This document shows positions 1-8,165 of a stretch of DNA of 62,507 nucleotides, piece after piece. Within the stretch, counting starts at the first letter, position 1. The number at the start of each line of letters is the position of its first letter. The notes below the pieces were generated by a model. That model saw only the letters and a program-made list of their open reading frames with translations, had not been told where the DNA came from and did not search any database. The stretch is from the NCBI GenBank assembly GCA_913778085.1, contig CAJYXJ010000026.1, positions 1 through 62,507 of the forward strand, given 5' to 3'. The DNA comes from an uncultured Chryseobacterium sp. (GTDB lineage: Bacteria; Bacteroidota; Bacteroidia; Flavobacteriales; Weeksellaceae). Made by a program: the position numbers and the translations under genes.

Positions 1-811
1 GTTCTTAAAAAAAATCTGCCGATACTAACGCCCTTTCCTGCAAAACCATTGGTGATCTGTATGGCCTTGACGGAAGGAAATTCCAGCGGCAGTACAAAAA
101 GAAACTCAGCGATTTTAAGGACTGGGAACAAAAGCCCCATGCAGAAGAGTGGATTCTTTATCCTGATAACCTTTCGCAGCAGCTTTCCCTGGATGAAGTG
201 GCTTTATCCGATGGGGAGCTCTATACGGTTCTTACCTCAAAGCAGGCAAAAGGCAGAAAAGGAAGTATTGTGGCTGTTGTAAAAGGGACACAAAGTGATC
301 TAGTCATTTCCCATCTTTTAAAAATTAAAAGAAAGCTACGAATGGCGGTAAAAGAGATTACCCTGGATATGGCGGGTTCGATGAAACGGATTGCGAAAAG
401 ATGTTTTCCCTGGGCAGATCAGGTGATCGATCGTTTCCATGTGCAGAAGCTGGCTATGGAAGCTATTCAGGAAATCAGGGTTAGGCACCGCTGGGAGGCT
501 ATTGAAATGGAAAATAAGGAAACGGAAAGAACGGATAAAGACAAAAAAGCAACCACCGAAGTATTCGAAAACGGAGATTCCCGCAAACAGCTTTTGGCAA
601 GAAGCAGGTATCTGCTTTATAAAAGCCGTGAAAAATGGACCCTCTCCCAAAGCCAAAGGGCCTGTATCCTTTTTTCACAATATCCGGACCTGGAAGCACC
701 AATGCAGCCGCCGAATCCTTTAATGCCAAAATCAAAAACTTCAGGATGCAGCTCCGGGGAGTCAAAGACCGGACCTTCTTCCTATTCAGATTAACCAAAC
801 TTTTTGCATAG
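1..811 (+). pseudogene. ISAon1-type transposase, internally deleted remnant (5' end outside window)
   Basis: A frame open from base 9 encodes the catalytic half of an ISAon1/ISL3-like DDE transposase. Seen are the first Asp (ITLDMAGSM), the second Asp context (DRFHVQKLAMEAIQEIR) and the IRVRHRWEAIEMEN block. After YPDLE at about 690 this frame turns to nonsense, while frame 2 from about 696 to the TAG at 809-811 supplies the family's C-terminus (STNAAAESFNAKIKNF, then FFLFRLTKLFA) with the catalytic Glu. From memory of the family, about 60 residues normally lie between these blocks, so an internal deletion with a frame change killed the gene. The run of eight A at 7-14 separates frame 1 from frame 3 and may be the ORFA/ORFB slippage site. 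The N-terminal part is not in the window. Confidence 0.85.
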
Positions 812-870
812 TCCCCAGGTTTTGTTACTGATCCCCTATTTTGGTTTTTTTTGATACTGCGCTAAAACAA

Positions 871-904
871 AAAACGCTGTAAACATTGATGTTTACAGCG
901 TTTT
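871..904. terminator. Hairpin between IS remnant and tRNA-Ser
   Basis: A perfect 16-bp inverted repeat (AAAACGCTGTAAACAT and its complement around a TG loop) is followed by T-rich sequence on either strand. It lies just past the 3' end of tRNA-Ser (minus strand) and past the IS remnant (plus strand), so it can act as a bidirectional intrinsic terminator. Confidence 0.7.
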
Positions 905-925
905 AGCTTATTTTGGTTTCCCAAC

Positions 926-1013
926 TGGCGGAGAGTGAGGGATTCGAACCCCCGGACCTGTTACAGTCAACAGTTTTCAAGACTGCCGCAATCGACCACT
1001 CTGCCAACTCTCC
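926..1013 (-). tRNA. tRNA-Ser (anticodon UGA)
   Basis: On the minus strand a 7-bp acceptor stem (GGAGAGT with ACTCTCC), a T-arm with GGTTCGAATCC, a long class II variable arm and the anticodon-loop context CTTGAAA are visible. The anticodon is UGA. The 3' CCA is encoded (TGG at 926-928). It decodes UCA/UCG serine codons. A consensus promoter lies 35 nt upstream and a hairpin terminator downstream, so it is a single-gene unit. Confidence 0.95.
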
Positions 1014-1047
1014 CTGAACTCCGGCGATACCGTCGTTTTCAGTGGTG

Positions 1048-1079
1048 CAAATATAATACGTTTTTCTATTTTGGCAAAA
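1048..1079 (-). promoter_or_regulatory. Consensus Bacteroidota promoter of tRNA-Ser
   Basis: On the minus strand TTTTG, 19 nt, TATATTTG: an exact match to the -33/-7 pattern of the Bacteroidota primary sigma factor. The tRNA begins about 34 nt downstream. The same spacing is found at pyrB. Confidence 0.8.
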
Positions 1080-1154
1080 CAATTTTCATACAAATTTTAA
1101 CAAATCGTAATAATCGGCTAAAAATCAGCCTTTTTATTTTTCGGTATTAAATAA

Positions 1155-1186
1155 AAAAGCGTGTCTCAGTAAAGGAACACGCTTTT
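1155..1186 (-). terminator. Intrinsic terminator of trxB
   Basis: A 10-bp perfect stem (AAAAGCGTGT with ACACGCTTTT) around a 12-nt loop, with A/T-rich arms, lies 23 bp past the trxB stop codon. Confidence 0.75.
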
Positions 1187-1208
1187 CTAATATTGATTCT
1201 ATTGTGAA

Positions 1209-2150
1209 TTAACGCAGTTCAGCAAGGTATTTTTCTGCATCCATGGCTGCCATACAGCCGCTTCCTGCAGCCGTAATCGCCTGTCGGTAGATATGATCCT
1301 GAACGTCTCCGGCTGCGAAAACGCCCGGAAGGTTTGTTTTTGCCGTCCCTTTTTCGGTAGCAATGTATCCGTTTTCATCCAAATCGATCTGCCCGACGAA
1401 AATTTCCGTGTTCGGCTTATGGCCGATGGCGATGAAAATCCCGTGCACATCGATTTTTGATACTTCCTGCGTCTGGTTGTTGATGACCACCGCTCTTTCA
1501 ACCAGGTTGTTTTCCCCTTCAATCCCAATCAGTTCATGGTGGAACTTCACTTCGATATTCGGGGTGTTGTTTACGCGGTGGATCATTGCTTTGGAAGCCC
1601 TGAACTCATCTTTTCTTACCAGCATCGTTACTTTGTTCACCAATTTTGCAAGATACGTAGCTTCTTCGGCAGCAGTATCCCCGGCGCCTACCACGACTAC
1701 ATCTTTTCCTCTGTAGAAGAATCCGTCACAGGTGGCACAGGCAGAAACCCCTCCTCCATTATATTTTTTCTCGTCATCAAGACCCAGGTATTTTGCAGTG
1801 GCTCCAGTAGAAATAATAACGGTTCTTGCCAGAATCTCCTTATTGCCTGCATATAATTTATGAATGCCACCTTCCTCTTTGGAAAATTCGGCTTTGGTAA
1901 TCATTTCGTAATGCACTTTGGTTTCGAAGCGTTCCGCTTGTTTCTGCAAATCCATCATCATTTCAGGACCTGTAATTCCTGCCGGATATCCCGGGAAGTT
2001 CTCTACTTCCGTTGTGGTCGTCAGCTGTCCGCCCGGCTCCAAACCTGTATACAGTTCAGGTTTCAAATCTGCTCTAGCCGCATAAATAGCTGCTGTAAAG
2101 CCGGAAGGTCCGGATCCAACGATCACACAATCTAAAATGTTTTGCTCCAT
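1209..2150 (-). CDS. trxB: Thioredoxin-disulfide reductase
   Basis: A 313-residue protein, the usual length for bacterial low-molecular-weight TrxB. It reduces thioredoxin with NADPH through FAD in the cytoplasm. The N-terminal FAD fold has VGSGPSGFTAAIYAARA (residues 11-27). The redox pair is C138-A-T-C141 in SACATCDGFF. The NADPH-binding fold carries VVGAGDTAAEEA (about 153-164), and the C-terminal FAD-contact motif is GVFAAGDVQD (about 277-286). The ATG start leaves no spare N-terminus. The gene is monocistronic, with its own terminator downstream and a repeat-filled spacer upstream. Confidence 0.97.
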   Translation of the reverse strand: MEQNILDCVIVGSGPSGFTAAIYAARADLKPELYTGLEPGGQLTTTTEVENFPGYPAGITGPEMMMDLQKQAERFETKVHYEMITKAEFSKEEGGIHKLYAGNKEILARTVIISTGATAKYLGLDDEKKYNGGGVSACATCDGFFYRGKDVVVVGAGDTAAEEATYLAKLVNKVTMLVRKDEFRASKAMIHRVNNTPNIEVKFHHELIGIEGENNLVERAVVINNQTQEVSKIDVHGIFIAIGHKPNTEIFVGQIDLDENGYIATEKGTAKTNLPGVFAAGDVQDHIYRQAITAAGSGCMAAMDAEKYLAELR

Positions 2151-2244
2151 AATTTGCTTTTCAAAAGGATTTAAAATTTACGTTCGCTAAGTTCGTAATT
2201 TTTAATCTGTAATTAAAGTTATTTTAATGATACTTGTCAATATC

Positions 2245-2590
2245 TGATATGTTGAATGTCGATGAAAAATTGTGTGGTCAATTGTCAATGGTGAATTGTG
2301 AATTTTCGTACTGCTGAAATTGACAAACGAAGCGGATTGACCATTTACTCCTTTGTCAATACGTCAATGGTTAATTGTGAATTCTCATACTGCTAAAATT
2401 GACAAATGAAGTGAATTGACCATTCACCTTTCACTTTATAAAAACCACCCCGTCAAAAATTCTTTCTGAATTTTTGCTACCCCTCCAGAGGAGGGGAATT
2501 TTTGGTTAATGTATGGCGGTTTGTCAATAACAGGGAATCTTCACCCTTTCAAATTCACCAGCAAAGCGGGTTGACCATTCACCTTTCACT
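2245..2590. repeat. Intergenic field of CATTCAC/TTGACC word repeats
   Basis: The spacer between trxB and holA contains two imperfect direct copies of a roughly 70-bp unit (about 2271-2345 and 2354-2428). Each begins with a GTCAATGGT-type word, continues with AATTGTGAATT and ends in ATTGACCATTnAC. A third partial copy lies at 2540-2590. The same words recur near 29150-29260 and 53140-53870, so this is a dispersed repeat family. I see no gene here. Confidence 0.6.
2443..2506. repeat. ACCACCCCGTC double-hairpin repeat, copy 1
   Basis: The unit begins AACCACCCCGTCAAAAATTC, forms a first A/T-rich hairpin and then a second, GC-rich one (CCCCTCC with GGAGGGG). A second copy of the same design lies at 18899-18957 between pyrB and carA. 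Its hairpins could act as terminators or RNA-stability elements. Confidence 0.6.
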
Positions 2591-2593
2591 TTT

Positions 2594-3631
2594 TCAAACT
2601 TTCATTTTAATTTTGTCGACATTGATGATTTTATAAACCAATTCTTTGATCAGTTCCGCTTCGCTCATGTTGACGGCACCCAGGCCTTTTCCTTTCATAT
2701 CGAATTCCCGTAGAATGGAAATCACCCGTGTGGCATGTTTCAGAGGATATAACCGGGCCGATTCCGCATAATCTTTGATGAAATACGGATTGACGCCCAT
2801 CTGGGAAGCGATCGCCTGCGGCGACTGTCCCGCCATCGTACTGTAAATAATGACATTGGAAAAATAATTGTAAAGGCTCGCCAGCATCATCACGAAAGGA
2901 TTGTTTTTGGGATTTTTTCCCATGAAATGAGCAATTTTAAACGCTGCATTAGCATTTTTCGTTCCCAGAGCTTTCTGAAGCTCAAACACGTTATATTCTT
3001 TGCTGATACCGATGTGGTCTTCCACAATTCTCCCGTCCAGCAGTTCGCCGGGTTTAAGGATAATTTTGAGTTTATTCAGTTCGTTGGCAATCCTGGAAAG
3101 ATCATTTCCTAAATATTCCGCCAGCAGGTGGGAAATATTGGGGGCTGTTTTGATGCTCAGCCTGATGCATTCGTCGGCAATCCATTTCGGGAGCTGTGAT
3201 TCTTTGATGGATTCGCTCAGGAACAAAGCTCCGGATTTTTCCAGGGATTTGGTTACCTTTTTTCGGCTGTCTAGCTTTTTGTGCTTGTGCGCAAAGACCA
3301 GAACAGTGGAGGGAACCGGATTCTGAACATAGGTTTCCAAAGCGTTGGTCTCACTTTCTGCCAGCCTGAGGTCCTGTGCTTCTTTGACGATGATCACCTG
3401 CTTATCGCCCATCATCGGAAACTGCCTGGCCAGCGAAAGGATTTCCTGATATGAAGTATCTTTCCCATAGACAACCGTCTGGTTGAATGCTTTTTCATCT
3501 TCCGTTAAAAAGTCGTGTTCAAGGGCTTTTACGGCAAGATCGATAAAATAGGGTTCTTCTCCATGGAAAAAATAAATCGGTAGAACTTCTTTATTTTTAA
3601 TATTTTTGAGGATTAAATCTAATTCTTTCAT
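2594..3631 (-). CDS. holA: DNA polymerase III subunit delta
   Basis: A 345-residue protein matching the HolA clamp-loader subunit, which opens the beta clamp during replication. The N-terminus (IYFFHGEEPYFIDLAVKAL, about 19-37) is typical of the family's Rossmann-like first domain. The middle segment with YLGNDLSRIANELNKLKI and the C-terminal helical collar region follow in the usual order, and length is normal. The start lies only 7 bp from the start of the divergent gene at 3639, so the promoters of both must overlap each other's coding sequence. Confidence 0.93.
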   Translation of the reverse strand: MKELDLILKNIKNKEVLPIYFFHGEEPYFIDLAVKALEHDFLTEDEKAFNQTVVYGKDTSYQEILSLARQFPMMGDKQVIIVKEAQDLRLAESETNALETYVQNPVPSTVLVFAHKHKKLDSRKKVTKSLEKSGALFLSESIKESQLPKWIADECIRLSIKTAPNISHLLAEYLGNDLSRIANELNKLKIILKPGELLDGRIVEDHIGISKEYNVFELQKALGTKNANAAFKIAHFMGKNPKNNPFVMMLASLYNYFSNVIIYSTMAGQSPQAIASQMGVNPYFIKDYAESARLYPLKHATRVISILREFDMKGKGLGAVNMSEAELIKELVYKIINVDKIKMKV

Positions 3632-3638
3632 CGTATAA

Positions 3639-4070
3639 ATGGAACTTCCAAAACTGAACTTTCAGGAAACTTTTGATTTTAAATTCAGGAAAGACAAAGA
3701 TAAGTTTTTTATTTATGACTTGGTTCGTAAAACTTACCTTTTGCTCACGCCTGAAGAATGGGTGAGACAGCATTGGGTACATTATTATCTTACCGTAAAG
3801 TCCTACTCTACCTCAGCTTTAATTACTGAAAAAAAGATTGTTTTGAATGGATTAACTAAGCGTATTGACCTTTTAATCACTGAAAAAGCACAGCCAAAAA
3901 TTCTGATTGAATGTAAAGCTCCACAAATTAAATTAACAGAAAAAACTTTTGAGCAAACAGCAAGATATAATTCTATTATCGGTGCTTCTGAAATTGTTTT
4001 AACGAATGGTTTACAGCATATTAATGCATTTTATGAGGACGGGCAATACCAGTTTTATAAGCCTGAATAA
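3639..4070 (+). CDS. Small HSDR_N-type protein (type I restriction R N-terminal-like, PD-(D/E)XK fold)
   Basis: A 143-residue protein resembling the HSDR_N_2 family, a stand-alone version of the N-terminal nuclease-like domain of type I restriction R subunits. Seen are the RIDLLI Asp (about residue 77) and ILIECKAP with the ExK pair (about 89-91), the layout of a PD-(D/E)XK active site. No helicase domain, HsdM or HsdS gene lies nearby, so it is not part of a restriction system here. It is divergent from holA with a 7-bp gap. In my recollection such genes often sit beside holA in Flavobacteriia. Its role is unknown; a DNA-maintenance function is only inference. Confidence 0.75.
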   Translation: MELPKLNFQETFDFKFRKDKDKFFIYDLVRKTYLLLTPEEWVRQHWVHYYLTVKSYSTSALITEKKIVLNGLTKRIDLLITEKAQPKILIECKAPQIKLTEKTFEQTARYNSIIGASEIVLTNGLQHINAFYEDGQYQFYKPE

Positions 4071-4180
4071 TTTCGGATAATAAGCTGCATTAAGATTTTT
4101 AAATTTATTTTTATTCAGAATATCGCATTTAAATCTTTTACAATTTGAACAATATAATCCTACAAAAATAGGGTTTGACC

Positions 4181-4474
4181 ATGGAAAAATCACCCGAGAG
4201 ATTTCATGGCATTATTTCAGGGAATCCAATTGCTAATTACATTTATAGTTACAGACCTCCTGATGATGTAGCTGATGTGAATTTAGCAATTTCAGGCAAT
4301 TTTTCATTGATTGAAGATCCCGATCATGGAGGTGGTATGGGAAATTATTGGTTTGCGCAAATAACACCGACTCATTTTGAACTGTGGCAGGAAGGACACG
4401 AAATAACAATAATTCTGCTAGATGATTGGAAAGAAATATTACTGTCCTGGAAAGAGTGTTTGGAATATGAATAA
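4181..4474 (+). CDS. Hypothetical small protein (97 aa)
   Basis: I do not recognise a family. The frame opens with TTG at 4175, but ATG at 4181 is the more likely start (97 residues, beginning MEKSPERFHG). It is acidic, with no signal peptide or membrane segment, and is rich in aromatic residues (IYSYRPPDD, GNYWFAQITP, ILLDDWKEI). Size and composition fit a soluble, possibly accessory protein. It follows the HSDR_N-like gene by about 110 bp and precedes a secreted T9SS protein. No function is assigned. Confidence 0.55.
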   Translation: MEKSPERFHGIISGNPIANYIYSYRPPDDVADVNLAISGNFSLIEDPDHGGGMGNYWFAQITPTHFELWQEGHEITIILLDDWKEILLSWKECLEYE

Positions 4475-4597
4475 ACAGAAGTTACTGTAGTTAAATTTTA
4501 TATATAACCTGTTAAAATATAGAAAGTTAATAAAATTTAATTCTTATATTTAGATCTGTGAAAACGAATTCACTCAGAAAATCCAAATACAGAATCT

Positions 4598-6151
4598 ATG
4601 AAATATAAATTACTCTTTTGTTTTTTACTCTTCATCAACAGCTTAAAAATTTGCAGCCAGTCACCTTCAATACAATGGCAAAAATCTTTGGGTGGGAGTC
4701 TCAGTGAAACTGCCAAATCGATCCGTCAAACCCAAGATGGCGGTTTTATAATTGCCGGATCTACAATATCCAATGACGGTGATGTTACGGGACTACATGG
4801 GACATCACTCGATTGTTGGATTGTAAAACTTGACAATTCCGGAACTATACAATGGCAAAAAACATACGGCGGAACCGGTAATGATGCAGCAAACGACATT
4901 CAGCAAACTGCAGACGGAGGATATATTTTTGTTGGGTATTCTTCATTTGCAAATGGAGACGTAACCTTAAATAAAGGCTCAAGCGATTACTGGGTGGTAA
5001 AATTAAATGCTGTGGGAAATATACAATGGCAGAAATCTTTCGGTGGAATTAACATTGATGAGGCGACCTCTGTACAACAGACTTCAGAAGGAGGATATAT
5101 TGTTGCAGGCCAATCCAGTTCAAACGATTTATATGCTGATGTGACGGGAAACCACGGGTTTAATGATTATTGGGTAGTTAAATTAAATTCGTCAGGAAAT
5201 TTACAATGGCAGAAATCTTTTGGAGGAAGTGCACAAGATTACGCTGGTACAATTAAACAGACTTTGGACAATGGGTATATTATGGTAGGAAGCACTACCT
5301 CAAATAATGGAGACGTTTCACAAAATTATGGAAATTGGGATTATTGGGTTATAAAAATCGATGCTTCCGGAAATTTAATGTGGGAAAAATCGTTAGGAGG
5401 AAGTGGTCTGGAACAAGCTTTTGATGTCGTACAAAATCAGGACGGTGATTATGTGGTTGCAGGTTTTGCTGTTATGCCAAACACCCAGACTCCAGACGCA
5501 CCTGGCTCCCGTGATTTTTGGATTGTAAAGCTTAGTTCATCAGGGAATGTAATATGGGGGAAAAATTTCGGAGGAAGTAGTGCAGATGGTGCAGGCTCAA
5601 TCAATCTGACTTCTGACGGAGGATATATTGTTGGCGGATATACGCAGTCTGCTGACGGAAACGTTACTCAAAATTTTGGGAATACAGATTACTGGATTGT
5701 AAAGTTGGATTCAGCGGGAAATTTACAGTGGCAAAAATCTCTAGGAGGAAGTAATGTTGATCAATTATATGCTGTGCAGCAAATTTCAGATAATGGATAT
5801 ATTATGGTTGGATATACCATGTCTTCTAACGTAAATATTACGATGAATCATGGTGCCTCCGATATTTGGGTTGTAAAATTGGGTTCAACGTTAGGAATTA
5901 AAGAAAATAAAAGTATTTCAAAACCTTCTTTTTATCCCAATCCTGCAAAAGATTTGGTGAGTGTAGAAAAACTTCCAAAAGAATCAACGATTAGTATCAC
6001 TGATTTATCCGGAAGAAAACTATTTTCCAATAAATACATTGATGAAAAAGCTACGGTCAATTTATCTGATCTTATAAATGGAGTCTATTTAATTAAAGCT
6101 GAAACCGTAGGAACTATTATTTTATCTGAAAAATTGATTATAAAGAAATAA
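4598..6151 (+). CDS. Secreted repeat protein with T9SS type A sorting domain
   Basis: A 517-residue protein with an N-terminal signal peptide (LLFCFLLFINSL, cut after about residue 20) and a C-terminal type IX sorting domain (about 440-517), recognised by FYPNPAKDLVSVE, SGRKLF and the terminal KLIIKK. Between them are seven imperfect repeats of about 55 residues. Each starts with a QWQKSLGG-type strand, contains a DGGYIxxG element and ends with DYWVVKL. They resemble the blade repeats of SBBP/delta-60 beta-propeller proteins. Export by Sec and then T9SS to the cell surface or medium is inferred from the two end signals. The ligand or activity is not visible. Confidence 0.85.
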   Translation: MKYKLLFCFLLFINSLKICSQSPSIQWQKSLGGSLSETAKSIRQTQDGGFIIAGSTISNDGDVTGLHGTSLDCWIVKLDNSGTIQWQKTYGGTGNDAANDIQQTADGGYIFVGYSSFANGDVTLNKGSSDYWVVKLNAVGNIQWQKSFGGINIDEATSVQQTSEGGYIVAGQSSSNDLYADVTGNHGFNDYWVVKLNSSGNLQWQKSFGGSAQDYAGTIKQTLDNGYIMVGSTTSNNGDVSQNYGNWDYWVIKIDASGNLMWEKSLGGSGLEQAFDVVQNQDGDYVVAGFAVMPNTQTPDAPGSRDFWIVKLSSSGNVIWGKNFGGSSADGAGSINLTSDGGYIVGGYTQSADGNVTQNFGNTDYWIVKLDSAGNLQWQKSLGGSNVDQLYAVQQISDNGYIMVGYTMSSNVNITMNHGASDIWVVKLGSTLGIKENKSISKPSFYPNPAKDLVSVEKLPKESTISITDLSGRKLFSNKYIDEKATVNLSDLINGVYLIKAETVGTIILSEKLIIKK

Positions 6152-6291
6152 ATTGAAAGTTTTAAGACTTAATTGATTTCGGTTATCCAAATTTTATCAT
6201 TAATTTATTAATTAACCACTATTGACATAAATTTTTACACGAATTGCACAATAATTGTTAATATAATTCGCGTTTAATTAAATTACAAAAT

Positions 6292-7035
6292 ATGATACGT
6301 TCAATATTATTATCAGGATTTCTAATATCTTCAACTACCGTTTTCAGTCAGAAATTAAAACCTGTATCTTATCAGGATGGTTCTCAAAAACTCAACGGAT
6401 TAGTTACATCAAATGCAGGTAAAAAGCTTCCCGGAGTTCTCATTCTGCCTGCCTGGAAAGGAATCGACGACGAAGCGAAAACCGCCGCAGCCGATCTTGA
6501 GAAACAGGGATATGTTGCTTTTATTGCAGATATTTACGGGGAAGGAAATATTCCGACCAACATGGATACGGCCGCCAAAAATTCAGGCTATTACAAGAAG
6601 AATTATGAGGCTTACCAGAAGAGGATTTCCCTTGCCTTGGAACAGCTTAAGAAAAACGGTGCCGTTCCGGATAAAATTGCCGTGATCGGCTACTGCTTCG
6701 GAGGAACGGGTGCCCTGGAATCTGCAAGAGGAAAACTGCCGGTGGTGGGTGTGGTTTCCATCCACGGAAGCATCGGAAAGGACAAGTCCAGACCCAACGG
6801 ACCTCTTTCGACAAAAATCCTGGTGGAAAATCCTGCGGATGACCAGAGCGTAACACCGGAAGATTACAACAATCTGATTAAGGAGATGAACGATGGTAAT
6901 GCCGACTGGCAGATCATTACTTACGCCCATTCCAAGCATACGTTTACAGATCCGAAATCACCGGACTACAATCCTGTCATGGCAAAAAGAGCCTGGAACC
7001 ACACACTGATGTTCCTGAAGGAAATTCTTAAATAA
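6292..7035 (+). CDS. Dienelactone hydrolase family protein, exported
   Basis: A 247-residue alpha/beta hydrolase. The signal peptide covers about residues 1-20 (ILLSGFLISSTTVFSQ). The nucleophile elbow GYCFGG carries the Cys typical of dienelactone hydrolases (about residue 134), and His near HSKHTF (about 220) and an acidic residue before it would complete the triad. The PAWKGIDDEAK and GYVAFIADIYGEG segments are family features. The substrate is unknown. Most exported Bacteroidota homologues are annotated only to family. It stands alone, with a repeat-rich spacer downstream. Confidence 0.85.
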   Translation: MIRSILLSGFLISSTTVFSQKLKPVSYQDGSQKLNGLVTSNAGKKLPGVLILPAWKGIDDEAKTAAADLEKQGYVAFIADIYGEGNIPTNMDTAAKNSGYYKKNYEAYQKRISLALEQLKKNGAVPDKIAVIGYCFGGTGALESARGKLPVVGVVSIHGSIGKDKSRPNGPLSTKILVENPADDQSVTPEDYNNLIKEMNDGNADWQIITYAHSKHTFTDPKSPDYNPVMAKRAWNHTLMFLKEILK

Positions 7036-7140
7036 TGTAGCAATATAACAGTGTAGCAATTTAGCAATTTTAGCAATGTAACAGTGTATCAATGTGACAA
7101 GTAAATGTTATTACACTGTTACACTGTTAAATTATCAGAT
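7036..7140. repeat. GTAGCAAT/TAACAGTGT word repeat
   Basis: Several near-copies of the words GTAGCAAT, TTAGCAAT and GTAACAGTGT, with reverse complements (ACACTGTTAC), follow the dienelactone hydrolase gene. The arms can fold into a hairpin around 7076-7130. Related words recur at 7610-7790. Confidence 0.55.
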
Positions 7141-7152
7141 TGGTAAATTTTA

Positions 7153-7530
7153 TTATTTTGCTTCCAATTCTACCTTATAATCTTTCGGTGAATATTTGGT
7201 AAGGGAACCGGTAGCAGCATCAATTCCCACACCGATAGCTCCGCCTAAAAGAATGTTAACCAAAGTGACAGGATTAAACGTTTTGGTAAGTTTCACTTCT
7301 TTCGTGTTAAATCCTTCCTTTTCAAAAGTCACCGTCTGCTTGCTTAGAGATCTTGGAATCTCAGCCGTACAAGGTGTTGTGCATTTTTCGATCCCATTAT
7401 GGATTACCTTAGCACCTTCGGGACTGGAATTAAATGTGATTTTGTCTTTCGTTCCGGTAAGGATTGTTGCACATGAAGACATAGACAGGACCATGCTCAA
7501 TAAAAGAGCTGCTGAAAATTTGTTTCTCAT
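7153..7530 (-). CDS. Small lipoprotein with PEGA-like domain
   Basis: A 125-residue protein with a lipoprotein signal: hydrophobic residues 8-18, then SMSSC with the acylated Cys at about residue 20. The body reads like a PEGA surface-layer-type domain, with FNSSPEGAKVIHNG and a later FEKEGFNTKEVKL strand. A glycine-rich hydrophobic stretch (ILLGGAIGVGIDAATG, about 94-109) is typical of this lipoprotein group. It is probably anchored in the outer membrane or periplasm. The function is unknown. It stands alone between two repeat-filled spacers. Confidence 0.75.
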   Translation of the reverse strand: MRNKFSAALLLSMVLSMSSCATILTGTKDKITFNSSPEGAKVIHNGIEKCTTPCTAEIPRSLSKQTVTFEKEGFNTKEVKLTKTFNPVTLVNILLGGAIGVGIDAATGSLTKYSPKDYKVELEAK

Positions 7531-7609
7531 AGTTTAAGTTTTTCTTATCTTAAAAATTTTCGCGAACATACGAAATTTGAGACAATGAAACAATGTCGCT
7601 TTTTATTAT

Positions 7610-7786
7610 ATGTAACAATATAAAAGCATAGCAATCTATCAATGTTGAGATATTGCATTGTTACACTGTTAAATTATCAGATGATCACATTATCTCAAAT
7701 ATTCAAATAAAAAAACAGTGCAGCAATGAACTATTGGAATGTATTTTCATTGTTACACTGTTATATTATTAAATTGTTACATTGCA
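7610..7786. repeat. Second field of AACAATG/CATTGTTAC word repeats
   Basis: The spacer upstream of the PEGA-like gene and downstream of the cupin gene carries repeated words such as ATTGTTACACTGTTA (two copies, near 7658 and 7748) and their complements. They match the family at 7036-7140. I see no gene in it. Confidence 0.5.
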
Positions 7787-8158
7787 TTAATCAACACCCT
7801 CTACCTCCCGGTGTACCGATTCCATGGAAAAGGCGGGAAGGCAGACAGAGAGGTATTCGCATTCTTCCGGAAAGGGATTGCTGTAGCGGATCCTCGCTCC
7901 TTTTTCGATCATAATGCTCTGCCCTTTTTCCAGGACGACGGTTTCGCCATCGATTTCAAACTGCTTTTTCCCTGAAATAATAAAGGTAAATTCATCAAAC
8001 TCTGGCGTCTGATGCGGCTCGCTCCATCCTGCAGGGGCTACCATATGTGCAATGGAAACTTCTGAGGTCCCGGTGGAATTTCCCCAATGTTCCTCGATCA
8101 GCTTGCCGTCGGTAGTAGGAACGATAAATGGGTTTTGTTGGATTTTAAATTTTTTCAT
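7787..8158 (-). CDS. Cupin domain-containing protein
   Basis: A single-domain cupin of 123 residues. Seen are EEHWGNSTGTSEVSIAHM, then PHQTPEFDEFTFIISGK, the first cupin motif with a His/Glu-type metal set, and the ILEKG-like second motif region VLEKGQSIMIEKGARIRYS. The frame extends further upstream to 8227, but the ATG at 8158 (MKKFKIQQNP) avoids a long overlap with the next gene and matches the natural N-terminus. It is 7 bp downstream of the GNAT gene and probably co-transcribed. The substrate is unknown. Confidence 0.8.
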   Translation of the reverse strand: MKKFKIQQNPFIVPTTDGKLIEEHWGNSTGTSEVSIAHMVAPAGWSEPHQTPEFDEFTFIISGKKQFEIDGETVVLEKGQSIMIEKGARIRYSNPFPEECEYLSVCLPAFSMESVHREVEGVD

Positions 8159-8165
8159 AAACTGT

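Noticed and set aside
935-1150. Open frame on the plus strand over tRNA-Ser
   Set aside because: It is the antisense of a well-formed tRNA with its own promoter.
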